Assembly (NCBI GenBank): GCA_033296885.1
Contig: MU863903.1
Location: 186,001 to 250,000 of the forward strand
Source of the DNA: Triangularia verruculosa
Taxonomy: Eukaryota > Ascomycota > Sordariomycetes > Sordariales > Podosporaceae
DNA length: 64,000 nucleotides
Reading direction: 5' to 3'
Both the position numbers and the translations under genes were made by a program. The notes beneath the pieces were generated by a model that saw only the letters and a program-made list of their open reading frames with translations, did not search any database and was not told the DNA's origin. This document shows, one piece after another, positions 21,471 through 33,248 of this stretch; position 1 is the stretch's first letter; the number at the start of each line of letters is the position of its first letter.

Positions 21471-22593
21471 ATGGTCCGGACAAGCACAGCACTACAAACC
21501 TTCCGTCATTGTATCTCACATCTATCCGGGCAGTCCGGGTTATACCATCCTCGCATCGGTCAGCCGCTTCAGTTCATGTCCTCTTCCGCCATGCCTGCGT
21601 CTGCCAAGATGATAACATCAAACAAGTTGAAGCAGGTCTTCACTGAAGGGAAGCGTCCGGCAATGGGCTTCTGGCAAATGATTCCCGGAGCCAATGTTTC
21701 TCGTATTCTGGCCAGATCGGGTGCGGATTGGGTAATGGTGGACTGTGAGCATGGCAATATCGACGGTAGGAAGCCTTTCCGGTGGTATATCTATGTCAGA
21801 GGGTGGGACCATGGACTAATTTGTAACACACTGCTAGATGCTGCAATGCATGACGCCGTCCCAGCCATTGCCGCCTTGGGCGTGTCCCCTATTGTTCGAC
21901 TACCGGATATCCAGCCGTGGATGGTGAAACGTGAGTGTTCAGATGATCTTGGTCACTACCGGCAGTGGCTGACGTTACGTTTCCAGGGGCCTTGGATAGC
22001 GGCGCACACGGAGTGAGGATATACTTTCCCCTGGTCTGAGTAAGCTTCACTGACCACAGTTCCAGATACTCGTACCCCTGATTAGGACCGTCGAGGAAGT
22101 GAAAAGTGTGGTTTCAGCAGCCAAATTTCCACCATTAGGAACCCGCGGATTCGGGTCACCTATTGCTGTGCAAAACTTCCATCCGGAGCCGACACTTACG
22201 GAGTATCTTCAACAGGCAAACGACAGCCTGTTGACTATGGTGCAGATCGAAACCAAGGAGGCGTTGGACTCGGTGGAACAGATCGCTCCGTTGGTGGATG
22301 TCGTATTCATCGGGCCTTTTGACCTTGGCAACAACATTGGACATCCGATCATCAACGGCAGGATGGATGTCGAGTTGGACAATGCTATTGCCCGTATCTA
22401 TGAGGCAACGGTGGCAGCTGGCAAGAAATGTGGCATATTTTGCACCGGCGGAGAACAGGCCAAGAAGTATGCTGATATGGGCTTCCACATGATCAACGTG
22501 GCCACCGATTTCACTGCGCTACAGGCGACCATGGTGGGCGCGCTCGCTGTTGCTCAAGGGAAGGTTCAGGGTGAAAGGGCGGCTTCATATTGA
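21471..22593 (+). CDS. HpcH/HpaI aldolase family protein
   Basis: Four exons: 21471-21765, 21838-21930, 21987-22012 and 22066-22593, encoding 313 aa. The start ACCATGG has a strong context. The first 45 residues are Arg/Ser/His-rich and may be a targeting sequence; a second Met (MSSSAMPAS) could start a cytosolic form. Family features are MGFWQMIPGANVSRILA, DWVMVDCEHGNID (catalytic His), SPIVRLPD (Arg), the metal ligand Glu in MVQIETKEAL, and FIGPFDLGNNIG (Asp ligand). The class II pyruvate aldolases of this family cleave 4-hydroxy-2-oxo acids such as 2-keto-3-deoxy-rhamnonate or HKHD. The exact substrate cannot be read from sequence. Exon 3 is 26 nt and encodes only ALDSGAHG with split flanking codons. 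Confidence 0.88.
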
Positions 22594-22857
22594 GGCTGTG
22601 TGAGAGATCGCCGGTGATGGGATGCTGCTGGAGCAGTCGGGCGTCGCTGGGCCGCACCAATCGCTCATGGCTTTCGAAAACTAGGAAGCCGGGAATGATA
22701 GAATGTGCAACCATGATGAGCACCGTTTGTACTCGTATACCTCCGCGCGCAATCATACAGTCAAGTTGAATAGACGAAAAGACTGCGGGCTTCGTATATT
22801 GCCAACCAAATAGGGCAAACGGTTAAGATCACCTGATGTCGGAGCCCGTCAATATGC

Positions 22858-23227
22858 TCATGACTTCTCGACAAGGTCCATCTTTGCCTGGACCTGGTCT
22901 ACCGTAAAGCGATGCATTAACTTTACGGCCTGTGAAGAAAGCTTAGGGTCTTCTTCTGGCATCTCAGACTTGCTGATATGAATCTGTTCGAGCATCAGAA
23001 GCTGCAATCTATTACTTGATCAAGAGACTTACTACTGGAACATCAAAGTCATAGAGATCCCTCCAGGGTTTGGACTTGGGATCAACAATATCGACCTCGT
23101 TGAAAACAAACGGCCGTTGGTCCCAGACATCCGATAGGACTGATCTTGCCTGGGTACACAAGCCGCAGGTTTTACGTGTGAAAAATGTTATCCTGCAAGA
23201 TTGGAGCAATCTGGCGGTAGCACGCAT
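22858..23227 (-). CDS. glutaredoxin-like protein (DUF836 family)
   Basis: Exons 23227-23033 and 22983-22858 encode 106 aa. The intron (49 nt) has donor GTAAGT and acceptor GAACAG. The start MRATARLLQSCRITFFTRK matches the fungal family start; an in-frame longer form from 23323 is less likely. The redox motif CGLC (about 20-23) lies after the first beta strand, and VFNEVDIVDP and FDVPVIHISK (cis-Pro loop) complete the thioredoxin fold. This corresponds to the yeast YDR286C group of glutaredoxin-like proteins, whose role is unknown. Likely mitochondrial or cytosolic. It is convergent with the aldolase gene and divergent from the CHORD gene. Confidence 0.9.
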
Positions 23228-23663
23228 GGTGTTTGGATAGAAATTAGTGTGAAGATCGAGTAGGAAGGTAAATGAAGCAATTGTTTGTCGTTGGAAGCGA
23301 GTCAGATATTGGATGTCGTTCAAGGTGTAAGGGTCGAGTGTTTAATTGCCAATGGCCTAATCTGCTTATGGCTAGACCCCATCTCTAAATTCCCCGGGGC
23401 AGTCGCGACGACGCGTTTCCACAGCTTCCCCGCCCCCACCGTATCAGCAACAGCGGGCAACGGGGAGCTTCCATTTTCTTCGAGGGAGCTTCCATGAACT
23501 GAATCTGACCGCCCAGAGCCCCCTTTGTTTGCCAGTGATTAATTCAACACCGTTCAAGAACACCAGTTTTGTTTACTCGCCACCATCAAAGCCAATTCCT
23601 GCTTTCTAGCGCTTGTGACAGCCTCAAACGACCCCTCCCCACTTCCAGGTAGCTCCCGTCACC
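23228..23663. promoter_or_regulatory. divergent promoter, glutaredoxin-like and CHORD genes
   Basis: 436 bp between the two start codons. The CHORD side ends in a C-rich leader and CACCATGG. No clear TATA box or repeated operator was seen. Confidence 0.5.
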
Positions 23664-24896
23664 ATGGCTCAAAAGTGTGTCCATCAAGGTTGCGGCAAGG
23701 AGTATACGGACCCCGAAGAGGTGTGCCGCTACCACCCCGGCCCGCCCGTCTTCCACGAGGGCCAGAAAGGTATGTCACTTGTGTTATACAGTCTGGTAAT
23801 GGACTCAACCACCATCCTGCAGCTTCCCTTGCCTTGCCTACCACATAGTATAGTTATCTAGACTCGCCAAGCTGACCACAACCTCCGGCTTCAGGATGGA
23901 AGTGCTGCAAGCCGCGCGTTCTCACCTTTGAGGAGTTCATGGCCATTGAGCCCTGCACCGAAGGCAAGCACAGCACCACCGATCTCCCACCAAAGATCGA
24001 GAAGAAGGAAGCCGCCCCGGAAGGTCTCGTCGAGACAAACCTCCCTCCCCCGCCACCCCGTGCGCCTATTGCCGCCCCCCAGCACATCCCCACTCCACCA
24101 CCTCCTATCGCCGAGTCGGAGGATGACGACGCCACAATCGAGATCCCGGACGGTCGCGTTTGCAGACGGAAGGGATGCGGTGTGGCCTACAAGAAGGGCT
24201 CCAGCCGGGAAGGCGAGAGCTGCGTGCACCATCCGGGCGCGCCCATCTTCCACGAGGGCAGCAAGGGTTACAGCTGCTGCAAGCGCCGTGTTCTCGAGTT
24301 TGACCAGTTCATGAAGATTGAGGGCTGTAAGACAAAAGACCGGCACCTGTTCGTCGGGAGTGGAGAAAAGGACAAGGCCAAGGCGGCGGCTGGTGGTGAA
24401 GAGGTTCTCGAGACGGTCAGGTGAGTTACGCCCTCGTTTCCCCGTCGTGATGCTCTACCGCAAGCCAAGGCGCGGCCAAGACTGGCTGTGCCTGCGGGCA
24501 TCCTATACAGCCCGTGACGATGGCCCGAGTTGAACACAAATGCTTATCACCGGCGTTGTTAACTTTGTTTACAGAACCGATTTCTACCAAACTCCGACAT
24601 CGGTGATTGCCTCGTTCTTCCTCAAGAAGATTGACAAGGAGGTTTCCAAGGTGGAATTCCAGCCGCAGACCATCGACTTGGACCTGCTGACTACAGACGC
24701 CCCCGTGCCGAAGCGGTACAAGGCGCAGGTCCCGCTGTTTGCGGCGATAGATGCTGCCAAGTCGAGCTTCAAGATCTTGGGCACCAAGCTGGAAGTTACA
24801 CTGGTCAAGGCGGACGGCAGCTCTTGGCCGGTGCTTCGCAGCGACGATCGGCTGACGGGTGAGATCCTTCAGGTTGGACGAGCCGGAAGGGCGTAG
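23664..24896 (+). CDS. CHORD-CS domain co-chaperone
   Basis: Exons 23664-23769, 23895-24420 and 24575-24896 give 317 aa; all phases agree. Two CHORD zinc-binding domains are present. CHORD I (about 5-65) has KCVHQGCGKEY, CRYHPGPPVFHEG and GWKCCKPRV. CHORD II (about 155-215) has CRRKGCGVAY, CVHHPGAPIFHEG and GYSCCKRRV. The linker between them is Pro-rich. Exon 3 is a CS (p23-like) domain (RTDFYQTPTSVIASFFLKKI…). The order CHORD-CHORD-CS matches animal CHP-1/melusin and the fungal orthologues. Plant RAR1 has the CHORDs alone. These proteins bind Hsp90 and Sgt1. All zinc ligands I could check are intact. Confidence 0.93.
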
Positions 24897-27467
24897 AGGA
24901 GGGAGGAAAGCCAAAAGCAAAAAAAAACGGGAGAGATCATATCGTCGAATGAATGCAAAATATGAAACTCCGTATCTCTATCTTGAGCTGTGAAGCCTAC
25001 CAAGGCCGAGCGTGTGACATTTGCCAAGGTGCGGCTTAGAGACATGTGCCAAGGCTGCGCTCCCTATCGAGGTGTGCCAGCTACCCAGAATGCGAATTTT
25101 ATGAGGATCGGAATCGGGATTTATTTGGATCTGATAAGGAAAAGACGGGAACCACGGGATGATTTGCGAAATACACGGGGGTTTGAGGCTTGAAACTGGT
25201 TGGATTTGCACATCGGTATTTGGAGAGTGAGCCCTTACACAAGGGGCATTGTAGAAATGCCATTGCCCGAAGATATGGGCTTTTTAGCTGATGTTGATGG
25301 CGGCGAGCACATGGTGATTGGGGGGTCACGCACAGGGGGGTCTTGGCTTACACGCAGCTGGGAGGACGATCAGTCAATGTGTTTCTCGACAAAAGAAGCA
25401 CTGCCACTACCAAGATATGCGTGTTTCAGTCCATATCTCTAGGATTTTCTTCTGACTTTCTGTTCACTGGAATGAGGATGACTGCTTTCTCTCAACTTCG
25501 GTAACTTCATCATCCGAAACATTTTTGCTTCTCTGATTCGTTATGCTACCCGATCTGGACGAAAGTTTTGACGAAACGAATCATCATCCTTACTAGCCTG
25601 ACGAACAAAATCCCAGTCGGCTGGGTAGGTAGTCACGTCCTGGACAAAAAAACTGGCACTGCAAAGGGGGCATACAGTATTGAAAGATAGTTGATAGGCC
25701 TCAAAAGATAATTAATAGGCCTTAAAAGATAGTTAATAGGCCTTGAAAAATATTAAAAATGCTTTAAAAGATAATTATAAACCCAAAGAAGATAGTTAAT
25801 AGGCCTTTCCTACTATTTTTAAAGTGTGATTCTGGCTTGCAGTACCAATTATTTTGTCCACGGCGTGGTAGTGTAGGTAGGTATCGTTCTCCAACCCGGC
25901 GGTCAGGTTCTCGGAACGAATGCAGGGCTGGCTGGCTCAGGGTTAAGCGGGAGTGAGATGACAAGGGTGTCAGCTGATCACCCTTTCCCGTTTTTTTTTG
26001 TACTTGGGGGTGTGGTCTGAACCGTTGTCAACCATTCGTTCATGGCACGTTTATGTTTGGCTGGCTACTTCTTTCTGCTTCAGTTTTGTTGCGATCTAAT
26101 CAAGTCATGTTTTTTGATGGAGGAAAAAAAAAATGTTTCTTTCTGAGAGGGAGGAGGGTAGGTGCGTACAGTACCCGTCTATTTTGTATAACCCACCTAG
26201 CATCTCGGGAGAAAAGGAAACCAATGACATCTCCCACGTGGAAATCATCATCATCATCATCATCATCACACTCTCACCGGCTCTCACCGTTTTTATTACA
26301 CCATCAACTATCTACGTACGGAGCTAACTTTGCTCGTTATTGATCAGCGGATACCCCCCATTCATTCACTTTCCGCAGTATTAGCGGAAAAAAAACTATT
26401 CCATCTTCGTCTCATGGTCTAAAACGGAAAAAGAGTTCTTTCGAATGGATGGGGGTGTCGTTCGTGAACCATGCCACACCCGTCAAATTCAGCCCCCCTG
26501 TCCCGGTACCTGTGCTGTGGGAAATCTACGGCATCTCATTCAGATGCTTTAAAACTGCCTATTCGGGAAAGTGGGTGGGGGCCAAGCACTTGCACCACAC
26601 AACCACAACACACAACTCACGTCGTATTTACCACACATCTTTTTTTCGACTCTTCAAAATCTTGTCCCCAAGTATAAACTGTCAGACAAATACCCGATCG
26701 ACTCCCCTCCTCTCCTTCGGGTCCTGATAACATCCCGTTTGTCTCTTGGCTTTATTCTTGGCTGACCTAAATATTGCATTCCCGCTCCGAGAGAAGCGGG
26801 AACAGGGATGAATAGGGGGCGTTGTTGACACTAAACAAGGGGGGGTTCTACACTAGATCTGATGGAAGGTTGGCGGTGAAAAAGATCCTTTTTTGTCACG
26901 GTCAACTCCGGGTCATTGCATGCATGCCGAAATAGATTCTGAAGGAGAGGTAGAGAGAAAAAACAATTGGTATCTTCAATTTTTGTGTGTGTCCCCCAAT
27001 TCAAGCCAGCGGCTGCGTGCTTTTCGAAAAGCATGGCAAAGGGTAAAAAACGCCGTCTCTAAGACACTTCCATGTCTGTGCTATCTGAAATGTAACTCAA
27101 ACTTAACTCCCACTTCCAAGAACATAAGACAAAATGCTAGACAAATGCTAGACAAATTGACGCGAGGAATTTCCCCCTTCCTCCAATGATGAAATGTAAA
27201 TCAAAAAAAACTCGCTTCCCAGAACGTATCGATGCAATGTATCCTGCCGCTTTGTGTTTGCTTTGTGTACCCAATAGCCATGAATTCCCATTTGTTCCCA
27301 CCAGGCCGGTCCCAAAAAAATGCAAAACTGACTCCTTTCAACCCAACGCTAAAATAAGTGTCTCAGACCAGTAACCGTTTCCAAAAAGTTTTGTTGTCCC
27401 TAAGCCGGCGCACCGGCGCCGTTGTGTAAAGAAAAAAAATCAACTAATGAATTCAGTCCGTGTAATG
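24897..27467. other. 2.6-kb gene-poor region
   Basis: Lies between convergent genes. It contains an AT-rich tandem repeat (25682-25807), an ATC microsatellite at about 26244-26268 next to a CACGTG site (26235-26240), and a CA-rich stretch at 26590-26640. Many short ORFs are present, none protein-like. The right part is probably the 3' untranslated region of the four-TM gene. Confidence 0.45.
25682..25807. repeat. degenerate 21-bp AT-rich tandem repeat, about 6 copies
   Basis: Consensus AAAAGATAGTTAATAGGCCTT. Copies 1-3 and the last are well kept; copies 4 and 5 are decayed (AGGCCT lost). Differences are mostly G/A and C/T changes, which would fit repeat-induced point mutation, but the copies are too short to prove it. 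Confidence 0.85.
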
Positions 27468-28673
27468 TCATACAGGTGAATCTGTCGGCAGTACCGTCGG
27501 TGGCGCTGTTCGAGGCTCTGGCGTTGGTGTTGTCCTACCGGTGATTGGTAATTCTATCTTGACGACCGGTGATCGGGGCGGCACCATAAGCGTAGAGTAT
27601 GAACTCGGCCCGGGACTGGTTGCGGGTACGGGTAGTAAGGCCGCTGGCGGCGGGCTCGAGACTGTGCCGTGGATGATCGTCGTCATTCCCTTCCGGAAAG
27701 CGACAATGACGTGGCCGCCATCGCCTCTGCAGATAACCTCGCCCCGATCTGCTCCGATTTTGCCCGGGTCTTCCGTGAATCTGATAATCGGGGATCCGTC
27801 TGGGGTGTAGCCAATGAGCTTTCCTGGGATTTCGGCATCTTCCTTCTCACTTTCTTCGCCAAGAATGGTTTGTCTGCAACAGATGATTGGTTAGTCAACG
27901 GCTTCTCATAAACAACCTCTCCCGCATCCTCCCGGGTGGTGCATAAAAGTAACATACTCTCTGCTAATTGGTACCCCATTCAGTTCCAAGCGGCTGGAGC
28001 TGCAGTTTGACACGGCGCGATGGCGGGCCCTGCTGCGGCTCCTAGACCGCATCCTCTCAGCCCTCCTGCGTACCGAGCTGTGAAGCGCGTGACCAATGCC
28101 GGCGACGACAAGTACAGGAGTCCCAAGCGCCAATGCCCAGGGACTGTTGGTTGTTAGTGGTGGCTTCATCTCAAGTGACAAGTGCTGGACTCACGGATTC
28201 TTCCTGGCGCGAACGCTATTGTAAACCGCAAGGAGGATGCCAAAGATGGCAATGAGCGACCCGACTTGCAACATGGTCCAAGTTGACCAGTAGAGCGACA
28301 TGAGGTCCTCTCCATCACAAAATTGCAAGGCCAACAGGGCGTACACCTCCATGACGACGGCAACGACCGATATGCTGGAATAGAGGGCGCAGACGTAGAA
28401 ACATCGTTTCATCTTTTTTATGTATTCTGGACATCCTGGTTCGAGGTCTGAGACCTCTTCGATATCACTAGACAATAGTCAGCGCCCGTCCAATTTCGCA
28501 AGATCAGAAACAGACATGACTGACCCGCTGTATTTCCATGATGACAGAAATAGCATAGAGATAACAAGAATAAAGAGAAACCAGTAGATAAAGTCAAAGG
28601 CTTGCCGGTGCAGGTGAGAGGCGAAGGCTGCGTAGTGTTCACATTTGTAGTCATCACGCTCCCAGGCGGCCAT
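27468..28673 (-). CDS. four-TM membrane protein of unknown function
   Basis: Four exons are inferred: 28673-28525, 28467-28195, 28143-27958 and 27873-27468, giving 337 aa. Junctions are GGGTCAGT…TCTAG, GTGAGT…CAACAG and GTATGT…TTGCAG, and phases close exactly. The start is MAAWERDDYKCEHYAAFAS (an upstream in-frame GTG is not used). TM1 FIYWFLFILVISMLFLSS lies near 30-48. TM2 (VCALYSSISVVAVVMEVYA) and TM3 (MLQVGSLIAIFGILLAVY) are in exon 2, and TM4 (WALALGTPVLVVAGIGHAL) is at the start of exon 3. An Arg/Ser-rich loop follows, then a soluble C-terminal domain with the motif GYTPDGSPIIRF and a Pro/Ser/Thr-rich tail. No family was recognised. Confidence 0.72.
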
Positions 28674-29539
28674 AATGAGGGGGTTCACCGGTACGCCGGT
28701 AAAGACGTTGAAGAAAAACGACGAAGAATAAAATAGGAAGGGACAGTAGTGAAACGGTCGAGTTGGTGAGAAAGTCGAACGTTGAAGAAGCTAGCGTTCC
28801 AAGAAGTGTCTATTCAAGTGGCGCGCTAACCATATCATGAACATGGACCTAGGCTGGGAGCCGGGGGGAAGACTGGAACATAAATACGTATCAAAATCGA
28901 GGCCGGCGCTGGGCTGGGAGGGAGCATGGACGGAAGGAGATAAGGTGCGTAGAAAGAAGTACACTTGAGCTGCGAGCCAAGCCCGGTAGGTACACCCGAT
29001 TCAGATGCCGTCGGGGGCCCTCGTAATCAGCGAAGCTCCTGAGCGACGCAACACCCATGGGAAAGGCAGGCATGCATGGCATGGGGGGCCGGGAAACAGC
29101 TCAGCGCGTGGCCATTGACTGGCGTCTGGGGAACGGGAGGCTGCTCCACCGGTTTCTCCCTGGACTGGGTACGCATTGTTTGGGGGTTGTACAACACCCC
29201 GGTAGGGAAGGCCGCAGAATTGCGCCTTGCACAGCAATCGATGTGAAAGGTATTGTTGGATCCCCATCTCGACGGGTTTAGCATCTCAGATTGTTATTTT
29301 GTTCCACACGCTTGGCATCCACAACGGACTGCGGCCGATGAGGCGCCCCACGGCCGATCAACTAGCGTAGCGGTAGGGAAGTTTGGTCAATAACGCCCCG
29401 GGTCCGAAAGCGACGATCAAAGTTTCCGTGAGCCCCGGCCTTGACTGCCAAGCAACCTTGGTCTTACGGATGCGTGCTGGTCGTTATTCCATCTTCATCG
29501 TCCCGCCCCCTTCCGCTGCCGCTTATCTCCATGGCCCCC
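28674..29539. other. intergenic, no gene seen
   Basis: Promoter side of the four-TM gene and 3' side of the next minus-strand gene. Only short shadow ORFs. Confidence 0.5.
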
Positions 29540-30871
29540 CTAGTTCATGCCCTCCATCAAGTCCACCGCATCCAGGATCATAGACCTGCTCAATAAGTAC
29601 TCCCGGAGCCACAGATACTCCTCACCTTCCTCCTCGCCGTGTCGGTGCTCCTCCGAGAAGCCAAAAGCACAGGCAATCCTGTCCAGGGCCGCTCTTTCGT
29701 CCTCATAGAGCCAGCGGTGCCCCAGAGGAGTCCCAATAGCCCACGTGACTCTCTTCATCTGATCGTTTGCTGTAAACGCCGCAACCATTCCTATTGTGCC
29801 AGTAAATCCGACATAGCAAAGGGCGCCAGCAAAGGCAATTTTGGTGGCGCTCGCGTGGTCCCACGCAGACTGAAACTGGGCAAACTCAGAGGCTAGGAGA
29901 TAAAGTGCTAGGGGCACAGCGCCGGCAACAGCTGCTGGGAAGAGGCCTTTTCTGAGGAGTTTTGCGCGCAGGTAAGATTTGGAAGAGTATGTTGCTTCCA
30001 CAACTCCAATAGCAGCCTCAAGATTGTCGGCCTCGATGGCAGCATTCAGGGCAGCCTCGGCGACGGTGGGGTCCACAGCCTTGCTCGCTTTCTCGGGGTT
30101 GGACTCAACGTAGCGGATAGATCCAGAAGCTTCCTTGGGAATAGGCTTGCTGGCATAAAGACCCAAGACTTGCGGCAGTGTCTGGGGTCTGCCAAGGCGA
30201 GCCTGGAGTCGAACATATTCCTCCAGCACTTCTGGGGTGATGACAACCGCGGGATGAGCGACGATCGCATACGCCGCTTCCGAGACCTTGTCAACGACGT
30301 CCTCCGGCGGTAGGACAGAGTCAGCATGAGAAGGACTAGGTTGCCCAGCTTTTGCGGCCTCTCCTTCCAAGCCCAAGAGCTGGGAGACAGGTCTGTCTTC
30401 AGCCGCAGCAACCTCTGAGTGACTGGTCTGGGTATCTGCTGCTTGCCTCACATCCGTCTGCGCACAAGCCCGCAATGCTGCGAGCGTCATGCGCTCATCA
30501 GGAATGCCCTTTTGGGCAGTAAATGCCTTGGTGATACGGTCAACAGCTGCCATGATCTCTGCCAAATCCGGCACATCGTACTCCTCCACTGATGAGCTGG
30601 CCTGGGCGAACCGGCTTGGCGAGGCGCTTGGGTTCTGCGGACTTTGCGGTGTCTGGAGGCGTTTTGATTTTAGACATGTCTGCGATGTCGCAAACGAGCG
30701 AGTGGCGATCGTCCATGTAGGGTTTGGTGGTGATAAGCTGGCCAGGTGTCTGCTGGGATGTAGTGTCACGAAGCCGCGCTTGGCAATACGCATCGATTGT
30801 CTTCCGGAGACAAACTCACAGGCCTGGCTGAGCTGCAAGCCCAGCCCGGCTCGGTACGGCCGATAAGACAT
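29540..30871 (-). CDS. conserved mitochondrial membrane protein, unknown function
   Basis: Single exon, 443 aa. The first 65 residues are Arg/Ser/Leu-rich with FATSQTCLKSKR, as in a mitochondrial presequence. A helical middle region (PDLAEIMAAVDRITKAF; ITPEVLEEYVRLQARLGRPQ, partly) contains repeat-like helix pairs such as AEAALNAAIEADNLEAAIGV, reminiscent of PPR/TPR helices. Two TM segments follow: LFPAAVAGAVPLALYLLAS and IAFAGALCYVGFTGTIGMV (about 308-372). The C-terminus is LLSRSMILDAVDLMEGMN. The architecture suggests an inner-membrane protein involved in mitochondrial gene expression or assembly, but this is inference. I recognise it only as an ascomycete-conserved protein. Confidence 0.8.
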   Translation of the reverse strand: MSYRPYRAGLGLQLSQACEFVSGRQSMRIAKRGFVTLHPSRHLASLSPPNPTWTIATRSFATSQTCLKSKRLQTPQSPQNPSASPSRFAQASSSVEEYDVPDLAEIMAAVDRITKAFTAQKGIPDERMTLAALRACAQTDVRQAADTQTSHSEVAAAEDRPVSQLLGLEGEAAKAGQPSPSHADSVLPPEDVVDKVSEAAYAIVAHPAVVITPEVLEEYVRLQARLGRPQTLPQVLGLYASKPIPKEASGSIRYVESNPEKASKAVDPTVAEAALNAAIEADNLEAAIGVVEATYSSKSYLRAKLLRKGLFPAAVAGAVPLALYLLASEFAQFQSAWDHASATKIAFAGALCYVGFTGTIGMVAAFTANDQMKRVTWAIGTPLGHRWLYEDERAALDRIACAFGFSEEHRHGEEEGEEYLWLREYLLSRSMILDAVDLMEGMN

Positions 30872-31825
30872 GGCCGTGGAATGCGGGGGAAGCCGTCTGG
30901 CGCCGTCACCAACACGGCCTCTCTATCCTCCAGACGGATGGTGGTCCGGACGCCGAGCGTGGCAGAGAACAACTGAAAGAGTGTCAATTGGCCGTATATG
31001 AGGTGGGGGTAGCTGAATGGACCTGGGAGCAGTAATGTACACAAGGGAATCAAAAGATGGAAAAAGTCTATGAAGAGTGACGTTGAATCTTGGTGTTGCA
31101 GTCAAAAGAGAGCTCTCTGGGCTAAAGAAGATCGTGCAGATCCGTGCATTGGCAGGCTTCCTCCCCGATTGAGCGAAGACCCCCACCCTATGCACCTTGC
31201 TGGCTAGTACGTGCATATAACGGGGTGGAATCGGCGAGTCTGGGGAAAACAGCCACACTCATGTCTAGGTAGGCTATTTTGTACAGCACTTTTATACCGA
31301 GATGGGTATTTCGAGAGCCGATCAGCAATTCGGAGGTATGATTAAATCATCTTAGAGAGCCTCGGGCTGCTACGGATGACAATTTCGAGTACTGCGTATC
31401 ACTTTAGTATGGACCAAAAGACTGCATCTGTATGTTTTGATAGGTTCCATAACCGACATCAGGTTTGAAAACTACGAAGTAGGCGCTCAAGTTCATAAGG
31501 TATGCAGGGCAGTGCCAAGCATGGCTGTGGCTTGACTTATTAGTGAGTGGGCTGGTAATCTTATCTGCCGAGTGCTGAGCCACATTGCCCAGGAGAGTGA
31601 CGCAGTACGTAAAGGCAGTCGCTTTTCAAGCCTCCAACCGCTTCATTGTCCGTCGAAGAGGAGCGCGCTTTTGAACCCGTAACTTTCAAGCCGCCGTTTT
31701 CCCCGGACTGAAACACACGATTACCAACGTAACCGTCTTTCAGCTGCTTGAATTCCGCGTCCTTCCAGACGCCGATCATCCCGCTCCAGCCTCGAGCCAG
31801 CGAACTGACCGAGATCGAACACACG
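30872..31825. other. divergent intergenic region
   Basis: Promoters of the mitochondrial protein (-) and verprolin (+). One TAGGTAGG motif lies at 31266-31273. Nothing else recognised. Confidence 0.45.
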
Positions 31826-33248
31826 ATGCCTCCACCACCACCACCACCACCTCCGCCGCCGCCCGGCTTTGGAGGTCCCCCTCCCCCTCCCCCTCCTCCG
31901 CCTCCGGGAGGCGGCGCTTTACCGGCGCGCCCGCCGGGTGGTTTGCCGAACAGGGTACGTTGGACATTTTGTTGTTAGCGGAAGGACAATCGCTAACTGT
32001 TTGGAAAGGGCGCATTACTTCAGGACATCGGAAAGGGAAAAGCGTTGAAGAAAGCAGTTACGAACGATCGATCGGCTCCCCTTGTTGGCAAGGTGTCTGG
32101 AGGTGGCGGTCCCGGGCCATCTTCACTCGGCGCACCTCCTGTTCCTGGTCTACCAAAAGCTCCCGGTGGTCTTGCACCCCCGTTGCCTGGAAATCGTGGG
32201 AGGAGTAATAGCGATCAAAGTGACAGACATCAACCGGCACCGAGTACAGATGGACCCCCACAATTGGCTGGCCTATTTGCCGGGGTCGGCATGCCAAAAC
32301 TGCGCAAAACAGGCGGGGGTGTAGATACTGGTGGTAAGACACATCTTGTCCTATGTGTTGAATATCACTAACAGTCTTCCAGCGAGTCGAGAATCTTCAT
32401 ACTTGTCAGATCCCGAGTCCTCCAGATCAGCACCGAAACCGCCAACAATGTCCGCTCCCCGGCCCCCTATGGGAGCTGCCCCCACTATCCCAGGGAGACC
32501 ACCGTTACCTAGCACATCCAGTGCCCCTACTTTTGGCAAAAAGGGCCCGCCTCCACCAATTGGCAAGAAGCCGCCTCCACCGCCTCCGGGATCTCGCAAG
32601 CCTTCAGCGGCTCCTCCACTCCCAGGCGCGCCGGCTCCTCCTCCTCCATCCTCTGCTCCGCCCCCTCCGTCATTCTCAGCACCTTCACTTCCACCAGCGC
32701 CTCCGCCGCCCCCTCCGTCTGCGGTCCCACGATTACCGCCGGCTCCAATCCGGTCACAGCCGCCACCACCTCCTACGGCAGCTACAAACAATATTTCTCA
32801 AAGTCTTGCCGCTCAGGCAGCCATCCGTGCGGCATCCAGTGTAGCCTCTCCTGCGTCGGCTCCTCCGCCGCCACCACCCCCTCCATCCAACAACGTACCT
32901 CGCTCGCCTGCACCACCCCCTCCTCCTTCAGCAGCCCCAGCGGCCCCATCTTTGAAGCACTCTCCGTCCACTGCGTCGCAAAGAGCATCGGGATATGCTT
33001 CCCTTCTTGACCCTAGTAACTTCACGCTTGCGCCAAACGGTGGAGGCCCGAAGACACCGAGTCCAACACGGAATATGTCGTTGTCACACGGCTCAGGAGG
33101 CGGAGGTGGTCGATATATAGTACAAGACACGAGATGGAAGTTCACTAGTGAGGAGAACTTTCCGAAGCCAAGGGACTTTGTGGGCGGGTCGAAGAGGTAT
33201 CGGGCTGGCCGGGGGAGCAGTGTGCCGCTTGATCTCAGCGCGCTTTAG
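31826..33248 (+). CDS. VRP1: verprolin / WIP-like actin regulator
   Basis: Exons 31826-31954, 32009-32333 and 32383-33248 encode 439 aa. The protein starts with a polyproline run (PPPPPPPPPPPPGFGG), then a WH2 actin-binding motif (GALLQDIGKGKALKKAVTN, about 44-62) starting exactly at exon 2. A second basic linker-like motif is MPKLRKTGG (about 135). A long Pro-rich domain follows with APPPPP and GRPPLP profilin- and SH3-binding sites. The C-terminus (RWKFTSEENFPKPRDF … GRGSSVPLDLSAL) matches the WASP/Las17-binding end of fungal verprolins. Verprolin links Las17, type I myosin and actin at endocytic patches. Exon 1 ends AACAGG|GTACGT and exon 2 ends at GGTAAG. Confidence 0.93.
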
